A stretch of DNA of 64,000 bases from Martinezella lusitana (GTDB taxonomy: Bacteria > Pseudomonadota > Alphaproteobacteria > Rhizobiales > Rhizobiaceae). Below are positions 35,296 through 43,687 of this stretch, piece after piece. The stretch's first letter is position 1; every line of letters begins with the position of its first letter. The position numbers were made by a program, and so were the translations under genes. The stretch covers positions 86,806-150,805 of the forward strand of contig NZ_JACHBG010000014.1 of assembly GCF_014207095.1 (NCBI RefSeq), written 5' to 3'. Under the pieces are notes generated by a model. The model was given only the letters and a program-made list of their open reading frames with translations. It was not told the DNA's origin and did not search any database.

Positions 35296-36123
35296 CTATT
35301 GGCACGCCTTGGTGTCGAGAACCTCAAGCTTGGTGAGCTTGCCGGTCAGGACGAAATCGCCGTAGTCCATGGTAAGATCGCGGGTTATGCCGTTCTCGTA
35401 CAACTTGAACGACATGCGATAGACCGGCATGGCGTCGCCGGTGGACTTCTCGTTGAAATAAGCGACAGTTACGGGCCAGAAGGTCTTGCTGGCGAAAGCG
35501 CCGGCCTTTTCGGCGTCGGGATCATCCTTTGCAGGCGTCTGCTCCTTGCCGACGACGGTGGTGGCGAGCAACGGCTTGTCGCCGTCATCGGAGCCATCGA
35601 AGACCTGTGCCTCGAAGAAGTTCTTGCCGAGCTTGGCATTGTGAATGATGTCGAGCATGTGCTCCGTCGGAAAGCGGCTCTCGATCACTTCGACCTGCTT
35701 GCTATGCGGCTGGGTGAGATCGACCTTTATACCCTTCTGGTCCTCGACGGCGGCGCCCCGCACATCCTTGTCGAGTTGGCTATCCGTGTAGGATTTGGTT
35801 TCGAAGCGAAAGATTCGCTTGCCGAGATCTTCGAAGGTCGTGGTCTGTTGATCGCTGACGCGCGTGGAGTCGCCGGTATCGATCTTCGTCACGAAACGGA
35901 AATTGGTGGTAAAGCCGGTGCAATCGGAACCGTCGAACTCATAAACCATACGGCCAAACATGCCGGCGATGCCGGAGCGATCGGAGGCATCCTTCAGCTC
36001 CAGATCATAGACGGCCCGGTGAGCGATCAAGCCGCTTGGGCCGGCCGCATGCGCCGCGGTGGTTCCCAGTGACAGAATGCCCAGCCCCGAAACAACGGTG
36101 GCAGCAATACTCGAGCGGAACAT
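35296..36123 (-). CDS. eipB: Cell envelope integrity protein EipB (DUF1849)
   Basis: A 275-residue periplasmic protein. The signal peptide (about 1-26, AAHAA) is followed by a DUF1849 beta-spiral domain starting HRAVYDLELKDASDRSGIAG. The mature protein holds two cysteines, one in GSDCTG and one at the extreme C-terminus (KACQ), matching the disulfide known in Brucella EipB. It supports envelope integrity in Brucella; the same role here is inference. It is a single gene transcribed towards the TelA operon. Confidence 0.9.
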   Translation of the reverse strand: MFRSSIAATVVSGLGILSLGTTAAHAAGPSGLIAHRAVYDLELKDASDRSGIAGMFGRMVYEFDGSDCTGFTTNFRFVTKIDTGDSTRVSDQQTTTFEDLGKRIFRFETKSYTDSQLDKDVRGAAVEDQKGIKVDLTQPHSKQVEVIESRFPTEHMLDIIHNAKLGKNFFEAQVFDGSDDGDKPLLATTVVGKEQTPAKDDPDAEKAGAFASKTFWPVTVAYFNEKSTGDAMPVYRMSFKLYENGITRDLTMDYGDFVLTGKLTKLEVLDTKACQ

Positions 36124-36258
36124 TCATTATCTCCTGTTGGACTCGCACGCGATGTTATAAGAACGCTTTCGGCTGAAACGAGGCTGCCTGTTCCGATTGA
36201 CGGAATTTAGTCTTGATGCCGGATTTTTGAAGTTTTTACAACAAAACGGGAGATGAAA

Positions 36259-36726
36259 ATGTCCGCTGCCATAGAGGCTCGTCTGACGGAACTTGGTATC
36301 ACTTTGCCGCAGGCCGCAGCACCGGCCGCCAACTATGTTCCCTATGTCATCAGCGGCAATCTTCTCTATCTGTCCGGCCAATTGCCGATGGAAAACGGCA
36401 AGATCGGCGTGACGGGCCATCTCGGCAAGGATGTCGATGTTGCAGGCGGCCAGCGCGCAGCCGAACTCTGCGCCATCAACATTCTCGCCCAGGCAAAAGC
36501 AGCGCTTGGCGGTGACCTCGGCCGCATCAAGCGCCTGATCAAGCTCAACGGCTTCGTCGCGTCGACGCCCGATTTCGTCGAACAACATCTTGTGATCAAC
36601 GGCGCCTCGAATCTTCTGGCAAATGTACTCGGCGAAGCCGGAAAGCATGCCCGCGCCGCCGTCGGCATGGCAGCCCTGCCGCTCAATGCCGCCGTTGAAA
36701 TCGATGCCATTCTGGAAATCGCATAA
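36259..36726 (+). CDS. RidA family protein
   Basis: A 155-residue YjgF/YER057c/UK114-type protein of the longer subgroup (MSAAIEARLTELGITLPQ at the start). RidA members deaminate reactive enamine/imine intermediates; this subgroup is poorly characterised. The ATG at 36259 is preferred over one two codons upstream because of spacing to GGGAG. Its stop overlaps the ATG of the GDPD gene (TAATG), so the pair is coupled. Confidence 0.9.
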   Translation: MSAAIEARLTELGITLPQAAAPAANYVPYVISGNLLYLSGQLPMENGKIGVTGHLGKDVDVAGGQRAAELCAINILAQAKAALGGDLGRIKRLIKLNGFVASTPDFVEQHLVINGASNLLANVLGEAGKHARAAVGMAALPLNAAVEIDAILEIA

Positions 36727-37445
36727 TGAGCAAGCTTGCCTGGCTGACCGAGCGCCCCGTCGCCCATCGCGGCTATCATGACATGAACAAGGAAGTCTGG
36801 GAGAACACGCTTTCGGCCTTCAGCCGAGCCATCGAGGCGGGCTTTGCCATCGAGTGCGACCTGCACTATGCCTCGGACGGCGTTCCGGTCGTTTTCCATG
36901 ACGATGATCTGCAGCGCGTCTGCAACCTGCCCGGCGAGGTACGCGAGCGCACCTCGGCCGAGCTCGGGCTGCTCTCGATCGGCGGCACCAAGGACAAGAT
37001 CCCGACCTTGAAGCAGCTTTTGCAGCTCTGTGACGGCAAGGTGCCGCTCGTGCTGGAACTCAAGGGCCGCGAAGGCGATGATGAAGGCTTTGCCGAATCC
37101 GTGCTCGAAGTCCTCGAAGGTTATAAGGGACATGTGGCGCTGATGAGTTTCGACCAATGGCTGCTCAAGGACCTCAAGGCTCTGGAATCGCCTTACCCTG
37201 TCGGCCTCACGGCTGAAGGAAACAAGCCAGAGACGTTTTTTCAGCATGACGAAGCCATGCATCTTGGGCTAGACTTCATATCATACTTCTTTGGCCACCT
37301 GCCGAACCCCTTCATCACGGCGCAGCGCCAGCGCGGCATTCCGGTCATAACCTGGACCGTGCGCGACGAAGCGGCCCGCAAGCACACATTCGCCAATGCA
37401 GACCAGATGACCTTCGAAGGTTTTGATCCGCGCGCTACCTCATAA
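36726..37445 (+). CDS. Glycerophosphodiester phosphodiesterase
   Basis: 239 residues, TIM-barrel GDPD family, which cleaves glycerophosphodiesters to glycerol-3-phosphate and an alcohol. Active-site motifs are HRGYHD...ENTLSAF at the N-terminus, ECDLHYASDGVPVVFHDD (metal ligands and catalytic His) and LVLELKG. No signal peptide is evident, so it is cytoplasmic. It is translationally coupled to the upstream RidA gene. Confidence 0.93.
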   Translation: MSKLAWLTERPVAHRGYHDMNKEVWENTLSAFSRAIEAGFAIECDLHYASDGVPVVFHDDDLQRVCNLPGEVRERTSAELGLLSIGGTKDKIPTLKQLLQLCDGKVPLVLELKGREGDDEGFAESVLEVLEGYKGHVALMSFDQWLLKDLKALESPYPVGLTAEGNKPETFFQHDEAMHLGLDFISYFFGHLPNPFITAQRQRGIPVITWTVRDEAARKHTFANADQMTFEGFDPRATS

Positions 37446-37480
37446 ATCGAGTTCGATCGAAGGAGAGGTTTCGCGCAAAC

Positions 37481-37580
37481 CAGCGCATTTCCGTTTCAAA
37501 CGGAATTCTGGAAATGCGCTGTTCTCTTGTTTGAGCGCAATTCCGGACGCAAAACCACTACGCACTTTTGCTGGAATTGC
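37481..37580. repeat. RIME-like palindromic repeat, copy B
   Basis: The most regular copy. A perfect 12-bp inverted repeat (CAGCGCATTTCC / GGAAATGCGCTG, 37481-37521) with an inner CCGTTT/AAACGG is followed by the 44-bp unit GCAATTCCGG...GGAATTGC (37537-37580). It fills most of the gap between the GDPD and FemAB-like genes. Confidence 0.75.
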
Positions 37581-37664
37581 TCTAGATTGCCGCTGCGCCA
37601 CTCATCCCATCGGACGCATGGCGCAGCGGCAAGAGCCCGCCCTCCTCGTTAGCGCAAGAATTTG

Positions 37665-38852
37665 ATGACAGACGAATTATCCATTCGAGTCGAACGATCC
37701 TTCAAGAACATCGCCCCGGAAAGCTGGTCCAAGCTCGCCGGAGCATCCAGAACCGGCAGCGTTCTGCCATACAATCCGTTCATCTCGCACGCCTTCCTCT
37801 CGTCACTCGAGGAGTCCGGCTCTGCGACCGACAAGGCGGGCTGGCTCGGCAACCATCTGCTGCTGGAAACGGATGGCGGCGAACTGATCGGTGCCGTCGT
37901 TGGATATCTGAAGAGCCACAGTCAGGGCGAATATGTCTTTGACCATGGTTGGGCCGATGCCTTCGAGCGTGCCGGCGGCCGCTACTATCCGAAACTGCAA
38001 TGTTCGATACCTTTCACGCCCGCCACGGGGCCGCGGCTGCTCGTTGCCGAGGGGCAGGACCGCGAGGCAATCCAGCCGGCGCTTGCCGAGAGCCTCAAGG
38101 AAGTCACACGGCAGCTTGGTGTTTCCTCCGCCCACATCACCTTCCTGCCCGAAGACGAAGCTGCGGTATTCGAGGACGATGGCTATCTGCATCGCACCGA
38201 CCAGCAGTTCCATTTCATCAATGAAGGCTATGCGGACCATAACTCCTTCCTGGAAACGCTTGCCTCGCGCAAGCGCAAGGCGCTGAAAAAGGAGCGCCGC
38301 GCAGCACTCGAAGGCGGTATCAGCATCGACTGGCTGACCGGCAGCGACCTCACCGAAAACATTTGGGATCAGTTTTTCGCCTTCTATATGGATACGGGCA
38401 GCCGCAAATGGGGCCGGCCTTACCTGACCCGAAAATTCTACTCACTGATCGGCGAGCGCATGCCCGACGATGTGCTGCTCGTCATGGCGAAACGCGAGGG
38501 TCGCTATATCGCTGGCGCCATCAATTTCATCGGCGATGAGACACTTTATGGCCGGCACTGGGGCTGCATCGAGGACCATCCCTTCCTGCATTTCGAGGTC
38601 TGCTATCATCAGGCTATCGATTTTGCGCTCGCCAAGAAATTGAAGCGCGTGGAAGCCGGCGCTCAGGGCGAGCACAAGCTTGCACGCGGCTACCTGCCGG
38701 TAGTCACGCATTCCGCGCATTATATTGGACATCAGGGCCTGCGCCGCGCTGTTGCTGACTACCTGAAGCACGAGCGGGAACAGGTAGAGGAAATGAGCGA
38801 AATCCTGACGGAACACAGCCCCTTCCGCAAAGGTGAGCGGCAGGATATCTAG
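37665..38852 (+). CDS. FemAB-like GNAT family protein (DUF482/PF04339)
   Basis: A 395-residue protein with the peptidoglycan-branching FemAB-like acyltransferase fold (NPFISHAFLSSLEESG near the N-terminus, RKRKALKKERR in the middle, HWGCIEDHPFLHFEVCYHQA towards the C-terminus). Family proteins are annotated as N-acyltransferases; the substrate here is unknown. The ATG at 37665 follows a TTG that is a less likely start. It lies upstream of a HIT-family gene on the same strand. Confidence 0.85.
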   Translation: MTDELSIRVERSFKNIAPESWSKLAGASRTGSVLPYNPFISHAFLSSLEESGSATDKAGWLGNHLLLETDGGELIGAVVGYLKSHSQGEYVFDHGWADAFERAGGRYYPKLQCSIPFTPATGPRLLVAEGQDREAIQPALAESLKEVTRQLGVSSAHITFLPEDEAAVFEDDGYLHRTDQQFHFINEGYADHNSFLETLASRKRKALKKERRAALEGGISIDWLTGSDLTENIWDQFFAFYMDTGSRKWGRPYLTRKFYSLIGERMPDDVLLVMAKREGRYIAGAINFIGDETLYGRHWGCIEDHPFLHFEVCYHQAIDFALAKKLKRVEAGAQGEHKLARGYLPVVTHSAHYIGHQGLRRAVADYLKHEREQVEEMSEILTEHSPFRKGERQDI

Positions 38853-38894
38853 GCCGTTTGAGATAACCGTAAACGCAAGACGAGGAGACACTGG

Positions 38895-39326
38895 ATGACC
38901 AGCCCCGCCTATGACGACAACAATATCTTCGCGAAGATCCTGAGGGGCGATATCCCTTCCTACCGCGTCTACGAAGACGAGCACACTGTCGCCTTCATGG
39001 ATGTGATGCCGCAGTCGCCCGGCCACACGCTTGTCGTGCCGAAGGCGCCCTCGCGCAACATTTTCGACGCCGATCCTGCCGCGTTGCAGCAGGCAATCAC
39101 GGTTGTGCAGAAGATCGCTGTCGCCGTTCAGAAAGCCTTCGACGCCGACGGCGTCTATATCGCCCAGTTCAATGAGCCGTCTGCGGGCCAGACCGTGTTC
39201 CACCTGCATTTCCATGTTATCCCGCGCCTCGAAGGCGTGGCGCTGAAGCCGCATTCGGGCAAGATGGAAGACGGCGCGGTATTGGCGGAAAACGCAAAAA
39301 AGATCATCGAAGCACTCGGCGGCTGA
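38895..39326 (+). CDS. HIT family protein
   Basis: A 143-residue nucleotide hydrolase/transferase-like protein of the Hint branch. The histidine triad appears as FHLHFHVIPR, preceded by the conserved ILRGDIPSYRVYEDE and HTLVVPKAPSRNIFD. A GAGGAG ribosome site precedes the ATG. Likely a purine-nucleoside phosphoramidase; the substrate cannot be read from sequence. Confidence 0.93.
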   Translation: MTSPAYDDNNIFAKILRGDIPSYRVYEDEHTVAFMDVMPQSPGHTLVVPKAPSRNIFDADPAALQQAITVVQKIAVAVQKAFDADGVYIAQFNEPSAGQTVFHLHFHVIPRLEGVALKPHSGKMEDGAVLAENAKKIIEALGG

Positions 39327-39380
39327 CATACGTCTGTGTTTTTTGATGCAGCACATCAGAAATACTCTGTAACAAAATGA

Positions 39381-39416
39381 AAAGGCTGCATTGTTTCCAA
39401 TGCAGCCTTTCGTTTT
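39381..39416. terminator. Terminator between the HIT gene and clpA
   Basis: 13-bp hairpin (AAAGGCTGCATTG, loop TTTC, CAATGCAGCCTTT) followed by CGTTTTT on the plus strand and an A/T-rich tail on the minus strand. It serves the HIT gene and probably clpA as well. Confidence 0.8.
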
Positions 39417-39434
39417 TCATGCCGGATCCGTCAG

Positions 39435-41963
39435 TTACTTGCGCGGAACCTTCGGCACAGCGCCGCCGCCCTTGCGAGGCGATTTTTCCGGCGGTTCTGC
39501 GCTTTCCGCAGCGGCCTTGGCCGAACGACGGGCATCGGCAGCTGCACCGGCTTTGCTGACGCGGCTTCTGGTCTTGACGGCGGTATCGCCATCAACCTCT
39601 TCCACCTCGACATGCGGTTCGCCGACTTCCGCTTCCGGCTTCGGCCGGATAGGCGCGGTGTCGGCGGTCGCGTCGAGCACGATGCCGGTCGAACCGTCTT
39701 CCTTCTTGCCGACCGTGACGTTGACCACGCCGCCTTTCTTCAGCTTGCCGAAGAGGATTTCGTTGGCCAGCGGCTTCTTGATGTTTTCCTGGATGACGCG
39801 CGCCAGTGGTCGGGCGCCCATCTTGTCGTCGTAACCCTTCTCGGACAGCCAGGCGATGGCGTCCTCGTGCAGGTCGAAGGTAACGTTCCGTTCGGAAAGC
39901 TGAGCCTCCAGCTGCATGATGAACTTCTGCACGACCTTGTGGATAACGGTCGTCGGCAGCGCGGCGAACGGAATGACCGCATCCAGACGGTTGCGGAATT
40001 CCGGGGTGAACATCCGGTTCAGAGCCTCTTCGTCCTCACCCGTACGCTTGGACGAGCCGAAGCCGATGGCGGCCTTGGCCATTTCCGAGGCACCCGCATT
40101 GGTCGTCATGATCAGGATGACGTTGCGGAAGTCGATCTTCTTGCCGTTATGGTCGGTCAGCGCGCCGTGGTCCATGACCTGCAGCAGGATATTGAAGATA
40201 TCCGGATGCGCCTTCTCGATTTCGTCGAGCAGGACCACGCTATGCGGATGCTGGTCGACGCCATCGGTCAGGAGGCCGCCCTGGTCGAAACCGACATAGC
40301 CGGGAGGAGCTCCGAGCAAACGGGAAACCGTGTGACGTTCCATATATTCCGACATGTCGAAGCGCAGCAGTTCGACGCCGAGCGACGATGCCAACTGCTT
40401 GGCGACCTCAGTCTTGCCGACGCCCGTGGGGCCGGAAAAGACGTAGCAGCCAATCGGCTTGTTCGGTTCGCGCAGACCGGCACGGGCCAGCTTGATCGAG
40501 GTCGATAGAGCTTCGATCGCCGTATCCTGCCCATAGACGACGGAACGCAGTTCCTGTTCGAGGTTGGCAAGAACCATCTCGTCATCCTTGGAAACCGTCT
40601 TCGGCGGAATACGGGCCATGGTAGCGATCGTCACTTCGATTTCGCGCTCGGTTATCAGCTTGCGACGCTTCGACGGCGGCAGCAGCATTTGCGCAGCACC
40701 GGTTTCATCGATGACGTCGATCGCCTTATCCGGCAGCTTGCGGTCGGAGATATAGCGGGCCGACAACTCTACAGCCGACTTGATGGCGTCGTTCGAGTAG
40801 CGCAGGTGGTGATACTCTTCGAAATAGGGCTTCAGGCCCTTCATGATTTCGATGGCATCCTCGATGCTCGGCTCGTTGACGTCGATCTTCTGGAAACGAC
40901 GAACGAGCGCCCGGTCCTTCTCGAAGAACTGACGATATTCCTTATAGGTGGTCGAGCCGATGCAACGGATCGCACCCGAGGAAAGGGCCGGCTTCAGCAG
41001 GTTCGATGCATCCATCGCCCCACCGGAAGTCGCGCCCGCACCGATGACGGTGTGGATCTCGTCGATGAACAGCACGGCTCCCGGATACTCTTCGAGTTCC
41101 TTGACGACCTGCTTCAGGCGTTCTTCGAAATCGCCGCGATAGCGGGTGCCGGCAAGCAGCGTGCCCATATCGAGCGAAAAGATCGTGGCGTCGGCCAGAG
41201 CTTCCGGAACCTTGCCCTCGACGATGCGCTTGGCAAGGCCTTCGGCAATCGCCGTCTTGCCCACGCCGGGATCACCGACGTAGAGCGGGTTGTTCTTCGA
41301 GCGGCGGCAAAGCACCTGGATGGTACGATTGACTTCCGAATGACGGCCGATCAGCGGGTCGATCTTGCCGTTCTTGGCCTTCTCGTTGAGGTTGACGCAA
41401 TAGGCCTTCAGCGCATCCTGCTGCTTCTTGCCGTTGCCTTCCTCCTGCTCACCGCGGGCGGTGGGCTTGCTTTCGGATTCGCTTTCCTCGGCACCGCGCG
41501 GCGTGCGGGTCTGGGAGGAACCCGGGCGCTTGCCGATGCCGTGCGAGATGTAGTTGACCGCGTCGTAGCGGGTCATTTCCTGTTCCTGCAGGAAGAATGC
41601 AGCATGGCTTTCCCGTTCGGCGAAAATCGCGACGAGAACGTTGGCGCCCGTCACTTCCTCGCGACCGGACGACTGCACATGGATCACGGCGCGCTGAATG
41701 ACGCGCTGGAAGCCGGAGGTCGGCTTGGAGTCCTCGTCATAGCCCGTGATCAGGTTGGACAGTTCATTATCGACGTATTCAGTCAGAGTCTTACGGAGCG
41801 CGTCGAGATCAACATTGCACGCGCCCATGACAGCCGCGGCGTCGGCATCGTCTACCAGCGCCAAAAGCAGATGTTCCAGCGTGGCATACTCGTGATGCCG
41901 CTCGTTCGCGTAAGTCAGTGCCTGGTGCAGCGCCTTCTCAAGACTAGGCGAAAATGTTGGCAC
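39435..41963 (-). CDS. clpA: ATP-dependent Clp protease ATP-binding subunit ClpA
   Basis: AAA+ unfoldase of ClpAP, 842 residues from a GTG at 41963. The Clp-N domain (FSPSLEKALHQALTYANE) is followed by D1 (GDPGVGKTAIAEGLAKRI) and D2 (SGPTGVGKTEVAKQLA; LDEIEKAHPDIFN). A ClpP-binding loop (IG-x type) is expected in D2. The C-terminal 85 or so residues beyond D2 are low-complexity Ala/Glu/Lys/Pro. GTG is chosen because it matches the family N-terminus and has GAGGA upstream. clpS lies just upstream. Confidence 0.96.
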   Translation of the reverse strand: MPTFSPSLEKALHQALTYANERHHEYATLEHLLLALVDDADAAAVMGACNVDLDALRKTLTEYVDNELSNLITGYDEDSKPTSGFQRVIQRAVIHVQSSGREEVTGANVLVAIFAERESHAAFFLQEQEMTRYDAVNYISHGIGKRPGSSQTRTPRGAEESESESKPTARGEQEEGNGKKQQDALKAYCVNLNEKAKNGKIDPLIGRHSEVNRTIQVLCRRSKNNPLYVGDPGVGKTAIAEGLAKRIVEGKVPEALADATIFSLDMGTLLAGTRYRGDFEERLKQVVKELEEYPGAVLFIDEIHTVIGAGATSGGAMDASNLLKPALSSGAIRCIGSTTYKEYRQFFEKDRALVRRFQKIDVNEPSIEDAIEIMKGLKPYFEEYHHLRYSNDAIKSAVELSARYISDRKLPDKAIDVIDETGAAQMLLPPSKRRKLITEREIEVTIATMARIPPKTVSKDDEMVLANLEQELRSVVYGQDTAIEALSTSIKLARAGLREPNKPIGCYVFSGPTGVGKTEVAKQLASSLGVELLRFDMSEYMERHTVSRLLGAPPGYVGFDQGGLLTDGVDQHPHSVVLLDEIEKAHPDIFNILLQVMDHGALTDHNGKKIDFRNVILIMTTNAGASEMAKAAIGFGSSKRTGEDEEALNRMFTPEFRNRLDAVIPFAALPTTVIHKVVQKFIMQLEAQLSERNVTFDLHEDAIAWLSEKGYDDKMGARPLARVIQENIKKPLANEILFGKLKKGGVVNVTVGKKEDGSTGIVLDATADTAPIRPKPEAEVGEPHVEVEEVDGDTAVKTRSRVSKAGAAADARRSAKAAAESAEPPEKSPRKGGGAVPKVPRK

Positions 41964-41973
41964 GTTCAGATCC

Positions 41974-42327
41974 TCACTTCTTTTCCATAACACATTGCAG
42001 CGGATGCTGGTGTTCCCGGGCAAAATCCATCACCTGGCTCACCTTCGTTTCTGCTACTTCATATGTATATATCCCGCATTCTCCGACGCCATGGTTGTGG
42101 ACATGCAGCATGATGCGGGTGGCACTTTCGAGATCCTTTTGAAAGAAACGCTCCAGGATATGGATCACGAAGTCCATGGGCGTATAGTCGTCGTTCAGAA
42201 GCAGCACACGGTATAGGTTGGGTTTCTTGGTTTTGGGCTTGGTGCGCGTAATCACCGAGGTCCCGCGATTTCCGTTGTCCCCGTTCCTTTCGCTGTTGTT
42301 TTGCATCCGGATCGGCTGAGCGATCAT
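41974..42327 (-). CDS. clpS: ATP-dependent Clp protease adaptor ClpS
   Basis: N-end-rule adaptor for ClpAP, 117 residues. A disordered N-terminal extension is followed by the core with YRVLLLNDDYTPMDFVIHIL, the substrate-pocket residues and MLHVHNHGVGECG. The ATG at 42327 follows a GAGGAAG ribosome site. It ends 10 bp before the clpA GTG, so the two are almost certainly co-transcribed. Confidence 0.95.
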   Translation of the reverse strand: MIAQPIRMQNNSERNGDNGNRGTSVITRTKPKTKKPNLYRVLLLNDDYTPMDFVIHILERFFQKDLESATRIMLHVHNHGVGECGIYTYEVAETKVSQVMDFAREHQHPLQCVMEKK

Positions 42328-42552
42328 TTCATTCTTCCTCAAATCATCCGGCAGAAGCTATCGCATTCCGACTTGGCACTGGGGGGTTGGTTCATTCACT
42401 TGGTCGGGCCAGATATCCGAACCACTAAGGTAGTTCATATTGGCGTAATTTTAAGCCCCTTACCGGACACTGCAATCACAATTCGCTGACAAAGCGGACT
42501 CGGGCCGAAAAAGTCGCGGCATAAATTCGGCGCCGGTTCGATATGCGAAAAC

Positions 42553-42587
42553 AAAAAGACCGGCTACGCGTTGCGCAGCCGGTCTTT
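42553..42587 (-). terminator. Rho-independent terminator of the phasin gene
   Basis: Hairpin with arms AAAGACCGGCT / AGCCGGTCTTT and an inner GCG-rich stem, followed on the minus strand by TTTTGTTTT. It lies 28 bp after the phasin stop. Confidence 0.82.
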
Positions 42588-42614
42588 CCGGAAACTTCAG
42601 CTTTCAGCTGGGGA

Positions 42615-42980
42615 TCAAGCAGCGGTTGCCGTTGCTGTAGCCTTGCTGGCGGCCTTCGTCGCTGCAGCGACCGGCGCCTCGTAGGGCTTGAAGGCATTCT
42701 TGGCCAGATCGGCATACATTTCGCCAAGCTTGGTGGCTTCGGCTACGAAATTTTCATAGGCGGACTTCACATAGGTGCTCTGGAGTTCGAAAGCAGCCTC
42801 AAAGCTTTTGACGCCGGCGAGCGTTTCGAAATGCGTGACACCATCCTGGAACGACTTCTTCGAATATTCAGCAGTTTCAGCGGCAATCGCCTGGAAACCC
42901 TTGCTGACATCGGAGTAGCTCTTCAGCGCCGTGTCGATGGCTTCCTTGCCCTTCTTATTTGCTTCGTCGAAATTGAACAT
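42615..42980 (-). CDS. Phasin family protein
   Basis: A 121-residue, helical, amphipathic phasin (PF09361-like; NKKGKEAIDTALKSYSDVSK, KSFQDGVTHFETLAGVKSFE). Phasins coat polyhydroxybutyrate granules and control their size. The C-terminal 20 residues are an Ala/Lys/Thr repeat. The promoter region holds a perfect 12-bp inverted repeat at 43037-43074, and the gene has its own terminator, so it is probably monocistronic. Confidence 0.9.
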   Translation of the reverse strand: MFNFDEANKKGKEAIDTALKSYSDVSKGFQAIAAETAEYSKKSFQDGVTHFETLAGVKSFEAAFELQSTYVKSAYENFVAEATKLGEMYADLAKNAFKPYEAPVAAATKAASKATATATAA

Positions 42981-43036
42981 CTGTCTCCGTCCCTTGTTGG
43001 TCGGCCGACGGCCGGTTTACAGGCAGGAAACTTAAA

Positions 43037-43074
43037 TGCGACGCACAATTAGTCAAGTAGTCTTGTGCGTCGCA
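43037..43074. promoter_or_regulatory. Perfect 12-bp inverted repeat upstream of the phasin gene
   Basis: TGCGACGCACAA-N14-TTGTGCGTCGCA, 57-94 bp upstream of the phasin ATG. On the phasin strand a TTGACT -35-like hexamer lies within the spacer and the proximal arm would occupy the promoter spacer. TGC-rich sequences are known targets of PhaR/AniA-type phasin regulators, so an operator is plausible. Confidence 0.5.
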
Positions 43075-43285
43075 AAATCTATCAGTGATTGCATATTCGG
43101 TAACAGAGCCGTGTCAACGCCGACGTTTGCACTGCACCATTTTGATTTTCCTAATATATATCATTGCCCCTGCAACCAGAGGCTTTGGCAGAAATATCGC
43201 CAGACCCTCGGAAAATCATGAATAGGCCAAACGCCAGCCTTGCCGGCATTTGGGGCCGTCAATCGCTGCATTCCCTGCAGAGATC

Positions 43286-43320
43286 AAAGAAAAGAGCCGT
43301 ATTTCGATGAAATACGGCTC
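43286..43320 (-). terminator. Rho-independent terminator of the DUF3126 gene
   Basis: 12-bp stem (GAGCCGTATTTC / GAAATACGGCTC) with a three-base loop, followed on the minus strand by TTTTCTTT. It lies 36 bp after the DUF3126 stop codon. Confidence 0.82.
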
Positions 43321-43356
43321 ATAAATTCGACTGAAATAGAGAATCGCTCAGGCGAT

Positions 43357-43560
43357 TTACAGATCGACGTCCAGGATGGCCATCGAGAAATTGTAGGAAC
43401 GATCGCCATCTTCGTCGTCGATATACACGACACCCAGGAACTCTTCATCAAGGTAAACTTCGGCCGAGTCGTTCTTGCGCGGGCGGGCCTTCACGACCAT
43501 CTGCGGGTTGAACGTGCGCTTGAAATAGGCGTCGAGTTTCTTGATTTCTTCGGGCTTCAC
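43357..43560 (-). CDS. DUF3126 family protein
   Basis: A 67-residue acidic protein from a GTG at 43560 (KPEEIKKLDAYFKRTFNP at the N-terminus, GVVYIDDEDGDRSYNFSMAI at the C-terminus). DUF3126 is a small alphaproteobacterial family of unknown function. GTG is preferred because GGAGAAG lies just upstream and homologues start with MKPEEIKKLDAYF; an ATG-type start further upstream would add a non-conserved Arg/Ser-rich tail. It is convergent to nothing and has its own terminator. Confidence 0.88.
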   Translation of the reverse strand: MKPEEIKKLDAYFKRTFNPQMVVKARPRKNDSAEVYLDEEFLGVVYIDDEDGDRSYNFSMAILDVDL

Positions 43561-43687
43561 AATGCTTCTCCGTGAGGATCTCTGGTTGGCCGCTTCTTGC
43601 ATAGGAAAAGCGGCAGTGTAAAGACCGGAACCGCGCCATACACCTTTTGAAGCGCCGCACGTTTCCGTAAATCAGGCTAAATTTCCG

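Larger units (their letters stand above)
42981..43356. other. Gap between phasin and DUF3126 genes
   Basis: 376 bp without a recognised gene. It holds the phasin upstream region with a long inverted repeat (43037-43074), an AT-rich stretch (about 43130-43160) and the DUF3126 terminator (43286-43320). Confidence 0.6.

Noticed and set aside
39612..41990. Plus-strand frames opposite clpA
   Set aside because: Antisense of the AAA+ coding sequence with no start signal.
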